Assembly (NCBI GenBank): GCA_025403435.1
Contig: CM046331.1
Location: 29,235,893-29,299,892, forward strand
Direction of reading: 5' to 3'
DNA from: Artocarpus heterophyllus
Lineage: Eukaryota; Streptophyta; Magnoliopsida; Rosales; Moraceae
DNA: 64,000 bases
Part shown: positions 12,483 to 24,654 of the stretch, piece after piece
Numbering within the stretch: the stretch's first letter is position 1
Layout of the letters: each line of letters begins with the position of its first letter
The notes under the pieces: model-generated
Database searches by the model: none
What the model was told of the DNA's origin: nothing
Seen by the model: only the letters and a program-made list of their open reading frames with translations
Translations under genes and position numbers: made by a program

Positions 12483-14715
12483 CTTTAGACAGTCTTCTTC
12501 ATTTATTCTCTTTCTTCATCAGACTTTGGAGAGTCTTTCTCAAAAAGAGTAATTCCAGGCCTAGATGGTTGCCCATCTCTCTTGAAATCCTACATTGCAA
12601 ACCTTTTGAGAATTTTATCCATGTAGCCCACTTGGGACAAAGCCATCATTTTGTTCTTCCTATCCCAAAGGATCTAGATACCAAGAACAAAGTTAGCTTC
12701 ACTCAAGTCTTTCATGTCAAACTGCTTGGTCAACCATAATTTGATCGATGATAATACCCCAATGTCATTGCCAATTAGCAGAATATAATCTACATTGAGC
12801 AATAGAAAAACCACCTTCCCATCCTTAATGTGTTTATACATACGTGATTTTTCCACATTTTGTCCAAACCCATAAGTCTTGATCACATGATCAAATCTTA
12901 TGCTCCAAGAATGAGAAGCCTGCTTAAGTCCATATATTGACTTTAGTGGCTTACAAACCTTACCCTCTGACCCTTAGCCTTGAACCCATCAAGATAGCTA
13001 TCTTGACATCCATATGCCAAACTCATAGTCGATAGCAATAGCTATGGACAAGTGAATGCAGATGGAATTAACCATGGCTATAGGCAAAAGGTTTCCTCAT
13101 AATCAATTCATTCCTTTTACGTGTATCCCTTAGCTACCAGTCTAGCCTTAAAGGTTTCAACCTTTCCATTCACTCCTCTTTTTTTCTTGTAGATCCACTT
13201 ACACCCTATAGGTTTTACCCCTTCAGGAAGATCCATAAGCTCCCAAACCCGAGTAATCTCCATAGACATCTTCATCTCTATGATCATGGCCTCTGTCTAA
13301 AGTTTCGAATCAACATTCTCCATAGCCTCTTAGTAAGTGTAAGGATCCGTATCATGTTCATCTAGTTCAACTAAGAATGCCTCACCATTAAGCATATACC
13401 TCTTGGATTGACATCCGAAGCTCCCACTATGACGAAGCCCCTTAGGTTGTTGTTTGGGTTCGGTTGGTTTTTCTACACTAATCAAAACGGTTTCATTTGG
13501 AACCCCCAGAATGATCGAATCATTCCTCAAACACCACTTTGCTTCGAGGCTTAAAGTCGTTCATGTAACTTTCCTTAAGGAAAGTTGCATTAGTTGAAAC
13601 CACGACTTATTTTCCTTTGGATTATAGAAATAACCCACTTAGTCCCTTTTGGATATCCTACAAACATGCAAACTTTCGAACGTGCTTCCAACTTATTCGC
13701 ATCCCTAAACAGGACATGAGCCGGACATCCCCATATGCGAATATAGTTTAAGAATGTCCTTTTCCCCGTCCACAACTCATGAGGAGTTTTAGGAACTAAT
13801 TTTGAAGGCACATTATTCAAAAGATAACATGCCGTTTGTAGTGCATATCACTAAAAGGATAAAGGCAATGATGAATAACTCATCATGAACCTGACCATGA
13901 GTGCCCAGCGTGGTCAAATAGGATAAAATCCAATTCTCTAATAAGCGTCCCAAGAACTCATCAGAAAAGTATTCACCACCTCGATTGAATCGAAGTGCCT
14001 TTATAGGTCTACCCAATTGCTTTTTCCACTTAAGCCCAAAACTCCATGAACTTGCCATAAGTTTTGCTTTTGTAGTTCATTAGGTACATATACCCATGCC
14101 TTGAGTAATCATCAATAAAAGTGATGAAATACTCATACCCTCCTCATGCCAGGATGTTCATCGGTCCACAAGTTCCAAAACCCCTTCTGCCCTATTGCCC
14201 TTAGACCCAAATGGTCTTTTGGTCATTTTACCCTCCAAATAAGATTCATATTATGGTATAGATTCCACCTTTAAATGACTTAAAGGTCCATCCCTTACCA
14301 ACCTTTGAATCCTATTAAGGTTAATATGACTAAGTCGTAAGTCTTATTAGAGTGAGAAGTTTAAAGTCTTTTAGAGTCATTATCATTCATCTCTACATTA
14401 AGCAATAAGTCCATCTTAGGTTTGACAAAATAGAGATTATTTTGCATCTATCTAGAATAGATAAGAGATTTGTTTTTACGAATCACCACTTTATTATTAA
14501 AGAAACTAAATAGGTGTCTTTAAATAAACAAGCTATAGAAATTAAATTTCTTTTAAATTTAGGAACATAAAAACAATCTCGCAAAATAAAATCCTATAGT
14601 TATCAAAATGAAGATGGATGTCTCCCACTACTTTAACTAAGACCAAGGATCCATCGCTCATCTGAAGCGTGAAGTCCTCACGAAGCAAACTTCTAGTTTC
14701 TTTGAATCCTTGCAG
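12483..14715 (-). pseudogene. Copia pol remnant: RT and integrase, minus strand
   Basis: Minus-strand translation gives Ty1/copia RT at 12886-12674, ending MKDLSEANFVLGI. The catalytic box is NVDYILL instead of YVDDILL, so the RT is dead. Going upstream in the element, integrase pieces appear: MNNVPSKLVPKTPHELWTG with WGCPAHVL (13820-13590), and a core with RFNRGGEYFSDEF (14058-13813) where DRGGEY is expected. Many frameshifts are present. The sequence is a Tork/TAR-like copia and matches the near full-length copy at 44891-53018, which has lost exactly this integrase region. RNase H is missing on the left, cut off at the chimeric junction. The copy is interrupted at 14721 by a solo LTR and resumes at 16915. 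Confidence 0.75.
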
Positions 14716-14720
14716 AGAAA

Positions 14721-16914
14721 TGATGAGACTATAAAAGTGTGTATTTTCTAAGGCTTAAAGCATTTATTTTTGCTTTTATTTCTCATTAAATCCTCTAATT
14801 AATAGCATTTTGTGTTCATTGGTTTTTTGTGTCTTAGTATTAAAATGTGTTTAAAAATGTATTTTTAGTGCGTTTTTATGTTTAATAATATTTTTGGTAA
14901 TTTTTAGAGTCGTTTTTGTGTGTTAAAAATGTGTTTAGTTTGTAAATAGTCCAAACCATAAAAATGTTGTTGTGTGATTTTATTTTGAGTCTTAAAATAT
15001 ATGTAAATAAGTTTTGAGTTTGTAAATATATTCTATTATATTTCTAGTAATTTCTAAAAATAATCTCAAGTCTTAAATAGCAAATCTGTTAAGGTTTGTT
15101 AATTTTAGAATTTTTTATCTAGTTTTAGTAAATTCTATGGGTTTTATTGTAAAATAAATATTTTTAATTATTGTAAATATTATTTTTGTAACATAATTAA
15201 TTTTGGTTTGTTTATTTTATTTTAGATTTGAAATTTAGAGGAAAAATGGAGAAAAACAACACCAAAATGGACAAAATCAGACATCAAATGCATCAAAAAC
15301 AATTAAAAATTCAAATCAGGATAACGAAGGACACATGGCACATTTTTGGCCCATGGATGAGCTGCCCAAATGATCATGACGGTCCGAGGAAGGGATGCGT
15401 GTCATTGCGTCAGTCGCTACGCCAGCCAGGCCTTAACACTGTGTTCCATGTGTGAAGATCTGATTGGAGCATGCATAACACGCGCAGACAAAAGCCACTC
15501 ACGTCAGATAGTAGTTTAGGCTGCGTCAGATCCAGTGCTTCAGCTACACGTGCTCTCGTCTTTTCATTCATTCGATCTGCATAAGAAGACCGATCTAACG
15601 ATCCTCGCTTTAGCCCCATCTGGTATTGCTTAACCCCACTTGCTTTCTCATTTCTTGTCTATTGGATCAAAGAATAATGCCTATGATCACGTCGTTCCCA
15701 TGCCATAGCCTCTGTGCATCACTGAATCACATGCTATAATTTAGAATTTGAAGAGGGCCCCTATGTAGTGAGAAGATTAATGATCCATATTGTCTAAATT
15801 TAGACAGTAAAAAATAATATAAAAAATTAATGAATAGTGTAATTGTTTCGCTATAAATAGGGGAGATTTCTCCCCCTTGAATCCATGCCTCTGGCCATTT
15901 GGCCCTTCTCCCTTTTGTTCCTTTGTTTTCTTTATCTACTGAGTATCCCTTTAGATAAAAATAATAAAATAATGTCTAAAATAATGTAGAGAGTCTAGTG
16001 AGGCGAAGAAATGATCTTGTTTGTATAGTATTTTGGTATAGATTTTAACTCTATATCTGCTTTGTAATACTTATATTTTTGTGGAATAAAATATACTTCT
16101 ATGTTTTTAATAATTGTTGTTAGTGTTGTTATGCTGCCAATTTTTACATAAACTTAGTTATGCTTTCTTTATGTAATTTAATTGTGTTGCATAATTAATA
16201 TTACCAATACTAAAGTCATGCTCGTTTATTAATTTGAGTTTCTACTGCATTATAGATATGGACTGGCACAATAAATGCTTGATAATTCTTGATTTATTGT
16301 ATATAGAGGATGACATAATGTATTATTAAACCATTTAATAAGTCGAGGTGCTGCTGAAATTAATATAATAATTTATTCCATAAAAATATAATAATTTTGA
16401 TTAGTTCTTATCTTCTTGATCTTAAAATTATGTTAATTATAACTATAGTGACAACGGTTATAATTTTCATAATTAGTGCACCTAATCATCAGTGAGAGAT
16501 GATTATTTTGCTATTTTTATAGGAAGACCCTTACTGCATTATGGCTTGCTATATTGCTGCTTTCTGTTAACTTATAAAAATAGTAAAAGTGCTTGCAATT
16601 AATGAGAAAAGATATAATAGATCAAATGCTTTAGATAATTATTAATTAGAGTTAAAATTTCACACCAGTTGTGAAACATACAAGAGCTTCTCAAAGCTTC
16701 ACTGTTTTAATTTTATGTTTTAAATTTTGAAATAAAAAATCACAAAAATATTTCTTTCATTTTTAAACTTTGTTTTTGAAAAACCGCTTGTCTTTTTAAA
16801 CGTTTATTTTTATCAATCTTTCAAGTTACAAATTTTTACCTCCCTATGGATACGACAACTTTTCTATATTACATACATCTGTCGTTCAAGAGAAAACATT
16901 ATAGGGCGTTACCA
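14721..16914 (+). mobile_element. Complete solo LTR (probable Ty3/gypsy) in the copia copy
   Basis: This 2194-bp unit begins TGATGAGACTATAAAAG and ends GGGCGTTACCA. It is flanked by perfect 5-bp duplications AGAAA at 14716-14720 and 16915-16919. Removing it restores the copia gag-pol junction seen at 48360-48400. The end CCTCCCTATGGATACGAC (about 16842-16859) is typical of plant gypsy LTRs of the Athila/Tat group. No PBS or coding sequence is present, consistent with LTR-LTR recombination. Confidence 0.8.
15852..15860 (+). promoter_or_regulatory. TATA box of the solo LTR
   Basis: TATAAATAG lies mid-LTR, followed by a pyrimidine-rich leader with CTCCCCCTTG and CTTCTCCCTTTTG. An AATAAA-type signal occurs about 225 bp downstream (GGAATAAAATA near 16083). 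This layout fits a U3-R boundary. Confidence 0.5.
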
Positions 16915-16919
16915 AGAAA

Positions 16920-17275
16920 CGTAAACATGATTAGTCACTTCCGAATCTATGACCCAAATGTCTCTAGATTCCTCAACCAAACAAGTTTCTAAATACAGAA
17001 GATTGCACCCACCTCCTTGAGACAAGAAGTCCTTGTAATTCTTCTTTATGTGCCCGACCTTCCCGTAGAAGAAGCACTTTGGCTTCTACGGGTTCTTCTT
17101 CTTCTTTTTCTTGTTCTTGCCATTTGTAGGAATAGAAGACTTCCCATTCTTAGCCCATTACTTCTTTCCATTCCCTGGGTTAGGATTGGAACCAGATGCA
17201 GCCGTCAAGTTGGCCTTGCCACTAACAAGAGACTCCCTGATCAGTAGTTCGAATTCTTGTAACTATTTCATCAAA
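16920..17275 (-). pseudogene. Copia gag C-terminal remnant with CCHC region
   Basis: The minus strand matches the gag zinc-knuckle region of the copy at 48380-48720. The plus-strand text around 17030-17100 encodes, on the minus strand, a Cys-x2-Cys...His...Cys knuckle resembling CFFCGKVGHIKK. It continues the pol remnant interrupted by the solo LTR. Homology stops at about 17275, where gypsy LTR-like sequence begins. Confidence 0.65.
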
Positions 17276-18064
17276 ATACTTGGTAAAAATAGGTTTCTTA
17301 ATAATTATAGAAAATATATATAGAAGGGCGTGATGTAATATCAGTGATCGGGTCGTGTAGCGTGTGACCATGGGGGCAGGTCCCGAAACTCAGTTAGGCC
17401 ACTACGATGGTGATATATATATGGTTTGCCCAGGAAAAGAAAATGGTATTCTTTCTGGTCGACCAACAAATGGTTTTGGTAAGATTAATTTTTACTGTAT
17501 TTTATTTATTCATCTATTCAAGTTTATTTTCTAAATAGTTTCTTGAATAATGAAAGTTTACATTTAGAATTAAATGTTTTTAAAAATATAGTCCTACTGA
17601 GCCTTTCGCTCACCATTTTATTTGTTTTAAAACATTTTCCCCTCTAGGTGGATTTTAACTTAGGATCAGAAAAGAGTACACAGACAGGACATACGAGCAG
17701 TAGAAGAGCCAAGTAGGTTATTTAAATTATAAAAATCAAGGCATGTATTACTTTAACTTTCTCTCTTTATTTTTGGACTGTAGTTGTAGTTTATTATTGT
17801 CAGTACTATGTGTATACATAAGATGTGGGCTAATGTGACCCAACTCGCATTTCTTATACTTTATTTATTTATTATTTTATTATTTCCTATTATTTATTTT
17901 GTTATTCTTATTTATTAAATGATACAAACATTTGTTTTAAAAGGTTTTAAATTACCATATTTTCATAATTAATTTTAAATTCTTAAACTTATGTTTTAAC
18001 CAAAATTCTACTTAATTAACTTAATTAAACCACCACGTCGCCTCCTGCACTTCGGGGCGTGACA
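17276..18064 (+). repeat. Tekay-like gypsy LTR fragment (3' part)
   Basis: From about 17335 the sequence matches the complete LTR at 61139-63310: GATCGGGTCGTGTAGCG, GGGGCAGGTCCCGAAAC, the TGAGC-ctttc-GCTCA hairpin and the terminal GGGGCGTGACA. The 5' part of the LTR is missing. No PBS follows, so this is not attached to an internal region. Confidence 0.75.
17598..17612 (+). promoter_or_regulatory. Conserved LTR hairpin TGAGC-ctttc-GCTCA
   Basis: A perfect 5-bp stem with a 5-nt loop. The same stem occurs at 18244-18258 (loop cttcc) and 62888-62902 (loop ctttc) in otherwise diverged LTRs. It lies just upstream of a CCTTTTCCCC/CTAGGTGG motif in all three. Confidence 0.5.
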
Positions 18065-18680
18065 GATTTTAGCTACAAAATTGTTTCTTTCGAATTGATT
18101 TTTAATAAAGATTAAGATGAATGGTGACTTTAAATGGTAAGAATGAATTTAAAATGTTTTATTTATTTTTTCTGAATTTTTATAAATTACATCCAAATAC
18201 GACAATTTATGTTTAAATTAATGCTTTCAAAACCTAGTCCTACTGAGCCTTCCGCTCACATTTTTATTTGTTTTAAAACCTTTTCCCCTAGGTGGATTGC
18301 AGCGTAGGATCGATTGGGAGGCAATAGGGCAAACACATGAGTCATAGGAATTCTGTTTAGGCCAATTCTTTATTTAAATCAAGGCATGAAATATTTAAAT
18401 TTTTATTTCTCATATTGGACTATGATTGTAATTTATTATTGTTGATACCATGTGTGTATACTAATATGGGTCCTGGTGGGACCCGACTTATGTTTATCTG
18501 TCCTTATTATTTTATTTCATATTGCCTGCTCCAATTTAACGATAATTGCTTTAAGAAGTTATAAACTATCACGTTTTTATTAAAAGAACCCAACATATTT
18601 AATTGGTGATTTTAATTAAAATTTGGTTTTATTTACTTAATTAATTTGCTATGTCACTACCCAGATTTAGGGTCGTGCCA
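18065..18680 (+). repeat. Second diverged Tekay-like LTR fragment
   Basis: From about 18200 the sequence repeats the 3' LTR region again: CCTACTGAGCCTTCCGCTC, a GTGGATTG segment, GTGGGACCCGACTTATG and an end GGGTCGTGCCA at 18680. It lies in tandem after the previous fragment but is clearly diverged from it, so the two are separate old insertions or an old duplication. Confidence 0.65.
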
Positions 18681-18689
18681 TAAAAACAC

Positions 18690-19913
18690 TATCAAACTGG
18701 TCTATTGTCTCTTGCTGCAAATCTTGATTGGCCTTTTCACTAACCGAACATCAAAAATGCCTTCTTCAATAGAGACTTGGAAGAAAAAGTGTACGTGGAG
18801 ATTCGTCCTAGTTTTGAGACTCAACAAAATGTAAACAATGTGTGTAAACTTAGAAAATCTTTACATGGTCCCAAACAGTCTTCAAGAGCCTGGTTTGACA
18901 GATTCACAAGGGTTGTGAAGAAGTACAGCTACTCATAAGGCCTAGCTGATCATACTCTCTTTATCAAACAATCTCTTGAAGGTAAAACATCTATTCTTAT
19001 GGTCTATGTTAATGATATTGTGATCACATGAGATTATGAAGAAGAAATAAAAGCTCTTAAGAAATTCTTAGCCCAAGAATTCAAAGTTAAAGACTTGGGA
19101 CATCTCAAGTACCTCTTAAGGTTAGAGATAGCTTAGTCCATGAAAGGCATCTTTGTTTCTCAACACAAGTTTGTCTTAGATCTCCTCAAAGAAATCGATA
19201 TGCTTGGATGTAAGTGTTTAGACACTCCCATGGACTCATGTAAAAAATTAGGAGAGGGAAAAGAAAGTACCCTTGTTGACAAAGGAAGATATAAATACCT
19301 AGTGGGAAAACTAATATATCTCTCTCACACAAGCCTGATATAAGTTATTCAATCAGTGTTGCCTATCGGTTTATGAACCCAATTAAAGATTATCGAGAAG
19401 AAATATATCAAATTCTAAGATATCTAAAAAGGACTCCTAGGAAAGGTTTATTCTTAAAAAAGATGGAGAGTGGAGGCATTAGAGTCTTTACAAATTCCAT
19501 TTGGGTAGGGTCAATCACAGATAGAAGATCTACTACTAGTTACTACACTTATGTTTGGGGGAATTTAGTCACTTGATGAAGCAAGAAACAAACTATGACA
19601 TTTGGAATTTATGAAGGAATGTGGTGAGAAAACTACTTACGGAGTTAAAGTCTCAAGGGAAGGACCTATAAGGATATTTTATAACAACCAAGTAGCCATT
19701 AGTATTGCCAAGGATCATTTTCATTATGACCAAACCAAACATATTGAGATAGACTGCCACTTGACTAAAGAGAAAATCAAGGCAAACATCATTTTTCTTT
19801 TTTTACACCCCTACTAGAAATCAAATTATTGATATTCTCACAAAGGGTCTTCCTAGAGCTAATTTTGAAGATTTGAGTTCCAAACTAGGTATGATAAACA
19901 TTTATTACATAGT
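18690..19913 (+). pseudogene. Ty1/copia RT-RNase H remnant (Ale-like)
   Basis: The plus-strand translation begins near 18702 with SLAANLDWPFH, then NRDLEEKVYVEI and KLRKSLHGPKQSSRAWFDRF, all classic copia RT motifs. The catalytic box reads MVYVNDIVIT, so the second-position Asp of YVDD is replaced by Asn. RNase H follows: KLIYLSHTSLI, YQILRYLKRTPRKGLF, TNSIWVGSITDRRSTTSY and the terminal KHIEIDCHLTKEK. Stops and at least two frameshifts break it. It belongs to a different copia lineage from the family with 2-kb LTRs. Integrase and gag are absent. Confidence 0.75.
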
Positions 19914-20187
19914 TTAAGGGTGAACGTGGAATTTCAACATATTTGTGGGAACAGATTTGTAAAATTTGTTTCTTTATTTAGATAGGCAGAATAAGTGTAG
20001 GATCAATCTATTATTTTGTTTCCTAATTTTTCCTGATTTACGTCTTTTATTTGCCTCAATTATAAGGATTGAGCTAGCAAGATTGTTGCCTTCATTTCCT
20101 GATATATAGTTGCGTATTAACCTTGCAAAATTATGAGAAAGTTTAGAACTTTCTCTTAGAAATATCTCTTGAATACCAACATATGCT
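19914..20187 (+). other. Possible 3' LTR start of the Ale-like copia
   Basis: After the RNase H remnant, a short purine-rich stretch (AGTTTAAGGGTGAACG) precedes TGGAATTTCAACATATTTG. That is the position and style of a polypurine tract and LTR start. The right border is lost where copia-family LTR sequence begins. Confidence 0.35.
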
Positions 20188-20546
20188 ATGGACGGAAAAC
20201 TTAATGGAGTTTCTAATTCATATATAGCTCGAAAATACTGCTTTAAGCTTTAAGTGGAATAGCTTTACAGTAGGCAATTGTAAAATGAGCATATAAAATA
20301 GGAGCTTGATCTATATATATCCAACGAGTTCCCTTTGCTAGCTTATATATTTTCTTACAATGATACAACGTGTTTTTCTAATAAATTGTTGACTTATGTT
20401 AAATCGAAGAGGCTTAAATTCAATTGATTGAATTTTAATAGTTCATATTAGTTTCTTGATTGAATTAATTTTGTCAAATAATTCAAAATAAACAAGTTAA
20501 ATATTCAAATATATTGCTATTTGATATAAGATCGTTTGTGTATGAC
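20188..20546 (+). repeat. Diverged fragment of the 2-kb copia LTR
   Basis: Words align in order with the solo LTR at about 36510-36760: CTTTAAGTGGAATAGC for CTTTTAGTGGAGTAGC, AGGAGCTTGATCTATAT, TTCCCTTTGCTAGCT, ACGTGTTTTTCTAATAA and GACTTATGT. It is the most diverged copy of the family here and lacks both termini. Confidence 0.6.
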
Positions 20547-21938
20547 TGTTGTTGAGACGCATGCAAGTATACATGATTGCATGTAATAAAGTGATTCAAA
20601 GTCTAAAAGTCAATCTCACGAGGATTGTGTTAATTTTGTATTAATTACTGAAATTGATTGACTTTAAGATTATTTGGATGATCGGATAAAAGAAACTAAC
20701 AAAAATAGGCTAAGCAAATAAAATTAAGTAATGAAAATAAATAATTTAAAATACTAGAGCATCGACTTCACCATAATTAATCCTGTTAATTTTATTATTA
20801 AGTGCAATCTCATGATTAATTAGTCAAAAACCTCTTAATTAACCCAATTCTTTTGAGCATGAGATTGACAATATGCTCAAAAACCTAATTCCAATATCCC
20901 TATCTCGAGCCAAATAAATAGCATTCATTAAGCTCTAGTTCTCCTAATGACTACAAAGGAACTATAAATTTCTTAATCTTATAGTCACCTAGGTTGTGTT
21001 TCCCATAACCCATACATGAAAATTTCTTCTCTCAAGCATCAAACCCCAATACTAAAATCATCTAATTTATTGGCCAAGTGAACCAGTGGCATTAAGAGTG
21101 GAACAACATAAATCAACCATGAAAAACCACTTAAATAAATCAACACTTTATATTAGAGCAAAATCAAAGCCCTAGAAAAACAGTTATTCCATAACTAAAA
21201 TTAAACAAGTCAACATCAGGGATTGAACATTTACAAATTATAAAAACACAAAGTATCGATTATAAATAAATAAACCAATTTTGGAGTTGCCATAAGCTCC
21301 AAGCTCTTCATCTTTTTCTCCTTTCTAACTTTTTGATCTCCAAATGCATCTCCTATGATGATTTATTGAAGAGAAAACCAAAATCTAAAAATCAAACTGT
21401 AGTCCTCAGCTTAAATAAAGAAAATATATATTTTTTTCTTTTCTTTTTCCCTATCTTCTTCCTTGGAGTGAGCTTCAATCCCCTTGGGAATATGTGCCTC
21501 CTTCTCCAAAAATGGAGGCTCCCTTTTTTTTTCTCCTGGGTCCTTAGGTGTTTAAGGTGTTAGGCCTCATTTCAAGATCAAATATTGGCCCTTGTATCAA
21601 GTTCTGGGGCAAAATCAGCTTCAAAAAGGGTGCGCTCTTTATGTTCTCGAGCATGGTCACGCGCTCAACTGGGCACTGTAGCTCCCGCTTTTGGCAATGC
21701 AACACTAGGCTGTAGCCAGTTTTGTGGGGCTATAATGCCCAAGTTCTGTCCTAGCACATTAATAGGCGCTATTTTGATCGCTCTTCACTCCAAAATGATG
21801 CTAAAAATCACTCTAAGTCCTATTTTATTATTTCTACAAAATAATACCAAAAACATCAACTAACACAATAGCTTGAGAGTTTTTACAATATTTAAGCCTA
21901 AGAAATACTTGGTTTGTGAGTAAAATACTCACTAATCA
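20547..21938 (-). repeat. 3' LTR of the gag-only element (1392 bp)
   Basis: It begins TGTTGTTGAGACGC and ends CTCACTAATCA. It aligns through its length with the solo LTR reassembled from 38386-38506, 44293-44890 and 53024-53707 (1403 bp), sharing for example TTCCAATAT...CCTATCT and CATTAAG...CTACAAAGG-type blocks. The right end is followed by CCCCAAACTTAAAAA, the complement of a polypurine tract. Confidence 0.65.
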
Positions 21939-22498
21939 AATACCCCAAACTTAAAAATTGGCTTGTCCTTAAGCAAAACATAACAACATTGACAAACAAC
22001 AAAAATTAAACCAACAAGGAAACAAAAAAAAAGTGTAAGTTTTGTATCTATTAGATTACTAAAGAATTAAAATTCTCAAAGCTCAAAAGAAATGCAAGTA
22101 TTGAAATTGTCTATAATTTTAACAATAAACATCGATTACACTCCATTCAAGGCTCTCTAAGTGTACATGTGCCCTAAATCACTCTCACTCTATGAATTTA
22201 ACCCTGGATAAATTTATGTGATTAGATAAACGATGAGAAATCTCTAGATAGTAAATTTAGATGTACCATAAGCCTATTATGCATGCCGCTCTCCACTAAT
22301 GTAGGCTAACGAGTCATCAAAGATCGAGGACTTTCAAGGCTTTGTAATGTGAGATAGGGCGATGGGTAGTGTGAAAAGAAAATTTTTGGCTCAGATCACG
22401 TTAGACATGTAATGCACCTTGGATCTCACATGAAGGAATGGAAACTCACAACCTGACTCCCACTATATCAATCCTCTACTATCGAACATTCCTACAAA
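21939..22498. other. Internal non-coding part of the gag-only element
   Basis: AT-rich sequence between the 3' LTR and the CACTA insertion point, continuing at 31230 on the far side. No reading frame can be supported. Confidence 0.5.
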
Positions 22499-22814
22499 CA
22501 CTACAACAAAAATAGGAATAGACTACACTGGGTTGATGCAAATAAACTACAGTTCATATGGAAAACGTAGTGGTAGATAAAAGGCTATAGCTAAGGCCTA
22601 ATTCCTAAAAAGCCTTTTATTAACTCTTATACTATAGTTTTATACTGACATATAGTTAAAAAAAAAACCCATTTAACTTGTTGGAAAAAGAGTGCATAGG
22701 GAATTTTAAAAATTTTACATCAGAGTATTTTTCAAAACACAAGTTTGACATGCTATATGCATAAATTGACCAGATCTTGCTAATCTTTGTGTGCCGAAGA
22801 ACCCTCGCAAAAGG

Positions 22815-22955
22815 CTCAAGAGGACAAGGGGTTGTCAGTACATATTTTAGTTTCTCAAAGGACAGGACGATATCCAGGTTATATTTCCAATCATTATAGT
22901 TCTCACCGATTAATAGGTTTTTGTCAAGTATCAATGATAAAGCATTTTTAGACAT
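22815..22955 (-). pseudogene. Copia gag N-terminal fragment
   Basis: From an ATG at 22955 the minus strand encodes MSKNALSLILDKNLLIGENY, then NDWKYNLDIVLSFEKLKYV, the start of a Ty1/copia Gag. It ends at TTPCPLEP, where the deletion joins it to the 3' LTR remnant. The equivalent gag in the longer copy begins at 49291. Confidence 0.75.
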
Positions 22956-23915
22956 TTTTAATCTACAATAAAGAATCATATACCAAACATAAACAAACAT
23001 ATAATAATAGTTTAGTAAGATAACACAATCATGTAAAAAACACAAATGTGTTTATGTGTCAAAACCTTGAAAATATCACAACCTTAGAACGATAATTCCC
23101 AACTCAAAATTCAACAAGCTCCTAGGGGAGTCATGCCAAATTCAATCAGGAACACGGATCCCCTCCTGATGAATATATGTCATCCATGACCCGTATGATC
23201 CAACATATGTTAATAATCGTTTCTTTGGCCACTAATTTTATTAACAGAGCTCCTAGGGGAGGTTAATAATATAATTAACGTGAGTGTATAACCATCGTTT
23301 CAATATTTTATCCATGATTTATAATCACCACCTAGGGGTGTGCAACCATAAATCATGCTAAAATATCTTATCTTCTTAGAAATCCAATCTGGTACATGAT
23401 AGAAATCCCTTCATAGGGGTCGGGACCACCATGATCTGCCTATGGACCAACGATGAAGGCCTTAGGTCCTCTCTTCGAAAACCTTCTCCCACTCAATCTT
23501 TTAAAATCAAAGTTTTATTTTAAGAATATGCATGAAAAATTTTAATATGAGCGGCATTCCCTATTCTATATGTGACATGTTATCAATATACATGGCAAAT
23601 CATATTATAATGCAGACAAGCAAAGCTACAAGCAAAATAATAAATAACCGTAATATTATGGCTCCATCCTAGAGAATAGAAAACTAAGATTACAAGAGAA
23701 TAATCGAGACATATTATTGATTCTTCATCCTTGAATCCTCAAGGTGTATCCTTCTTCATGTAATACCCATATTCAAGTCTTCAATCCCGTATGAATCGAA
23801 TACTTCATATTTCCGGTCATATCTAAATTTAATGTTTCTCAAAATTGTCCCAAAAATAAAATTAAAACTGCATCACAAAAACTGTACCTTTTCTGAAAAT
23901 TTTCTAGCTCTCGGT

Positions 23916-24143
23916 CGGCAGGCCGATCTGGGTGATCGGCTTGCCGGTCATGCTTCATCGGCCTGCCGATCAAGAAGATCGGTATGTCGACTCATGAAAG
24001 TTCGGCCTGCCGAACTGAAAGCTTGGCCTGCAGCCAGAGCCACTTGATTTCTACCCTACTGACGGCCTGTCGTACCACAAGTCCGGCTTATAGATCTACG
24101 ACCATCAGCCTGCCGAGCTGTGAGGTTCGGCATGCCGACCGAG
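23916..24143. repeat. Near-palindrome array in copia leader (deleted copy)
   Basis: Units of CGGCAGGCCGA / CGGCCTGCCGA type start at 23916, 23937, 23959, 23980, 24003, 24024, 24063, 24083, about 24105 and 24128. Spacing is 20-23 bp, with one 39-bp gap where a unit has decayed. The array lies between the PBS (24640) and the gag start (22955) on the element's minus strand. Confidence 0.85.
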
Positions 24144-24639
24144 CAGAAATCTCTATTCCAGAAAATACAATTATAAATGCAATTCATCAATTTTATTTTC
24201 AACAATTCAAAAACATAAAATTAGAGACTTAGGAAATACCTGGAGCATCATCATCAATCTTCTATATCCGTCTTCTAGATTCGTCTTTTCCAAAAAATTA
24301 TTTAATTACAAAATTCTTACAAATTTAAAATTAAATAACAACTCCTAGACGGAGATGATAGTCTGCCATCTAATTACATAAAAAACCTAGATACACATTC
24401 TAATCTCTAAAGAACCATAACTGGTATAAATTAATTAATTAATAAATAATTAAATAATAGTTTAATCAACCATAATTAATTAATAAACATTCACCACATA
24501 ATCTATGACAATATATATAATATATAGAAACCTAGTGTGCCAACTCTCTATAAAATTAAATTCAAGCATAGGAGAGATTAAGATCACAAATTTATACATA
24601 TAACATGATCACAAACTTGAAAATTTATGTAAAAACTAT

Positions 24640-24652
24640 GGCTCTGATACCA
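24640..24652 (-). other. Primer-binding site, initiator Met tRNA type
   Basis: The minus strand reads TGGTATCAGAGCC, complementary to the 3' end of plant initiator methionine tRNA. It lies two bases inside the 5' LTR end, the standard location. Confidence 0.85.
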
Positions 24653-24654
24653 AT

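Noticed and set aside
23832..24232. ORFs with repeated Ala/Cys/Arg words in the copia leader
   Set aside because: Also produced by translating the palindrome array. Position between PBS and gag argues for untranslated leader.
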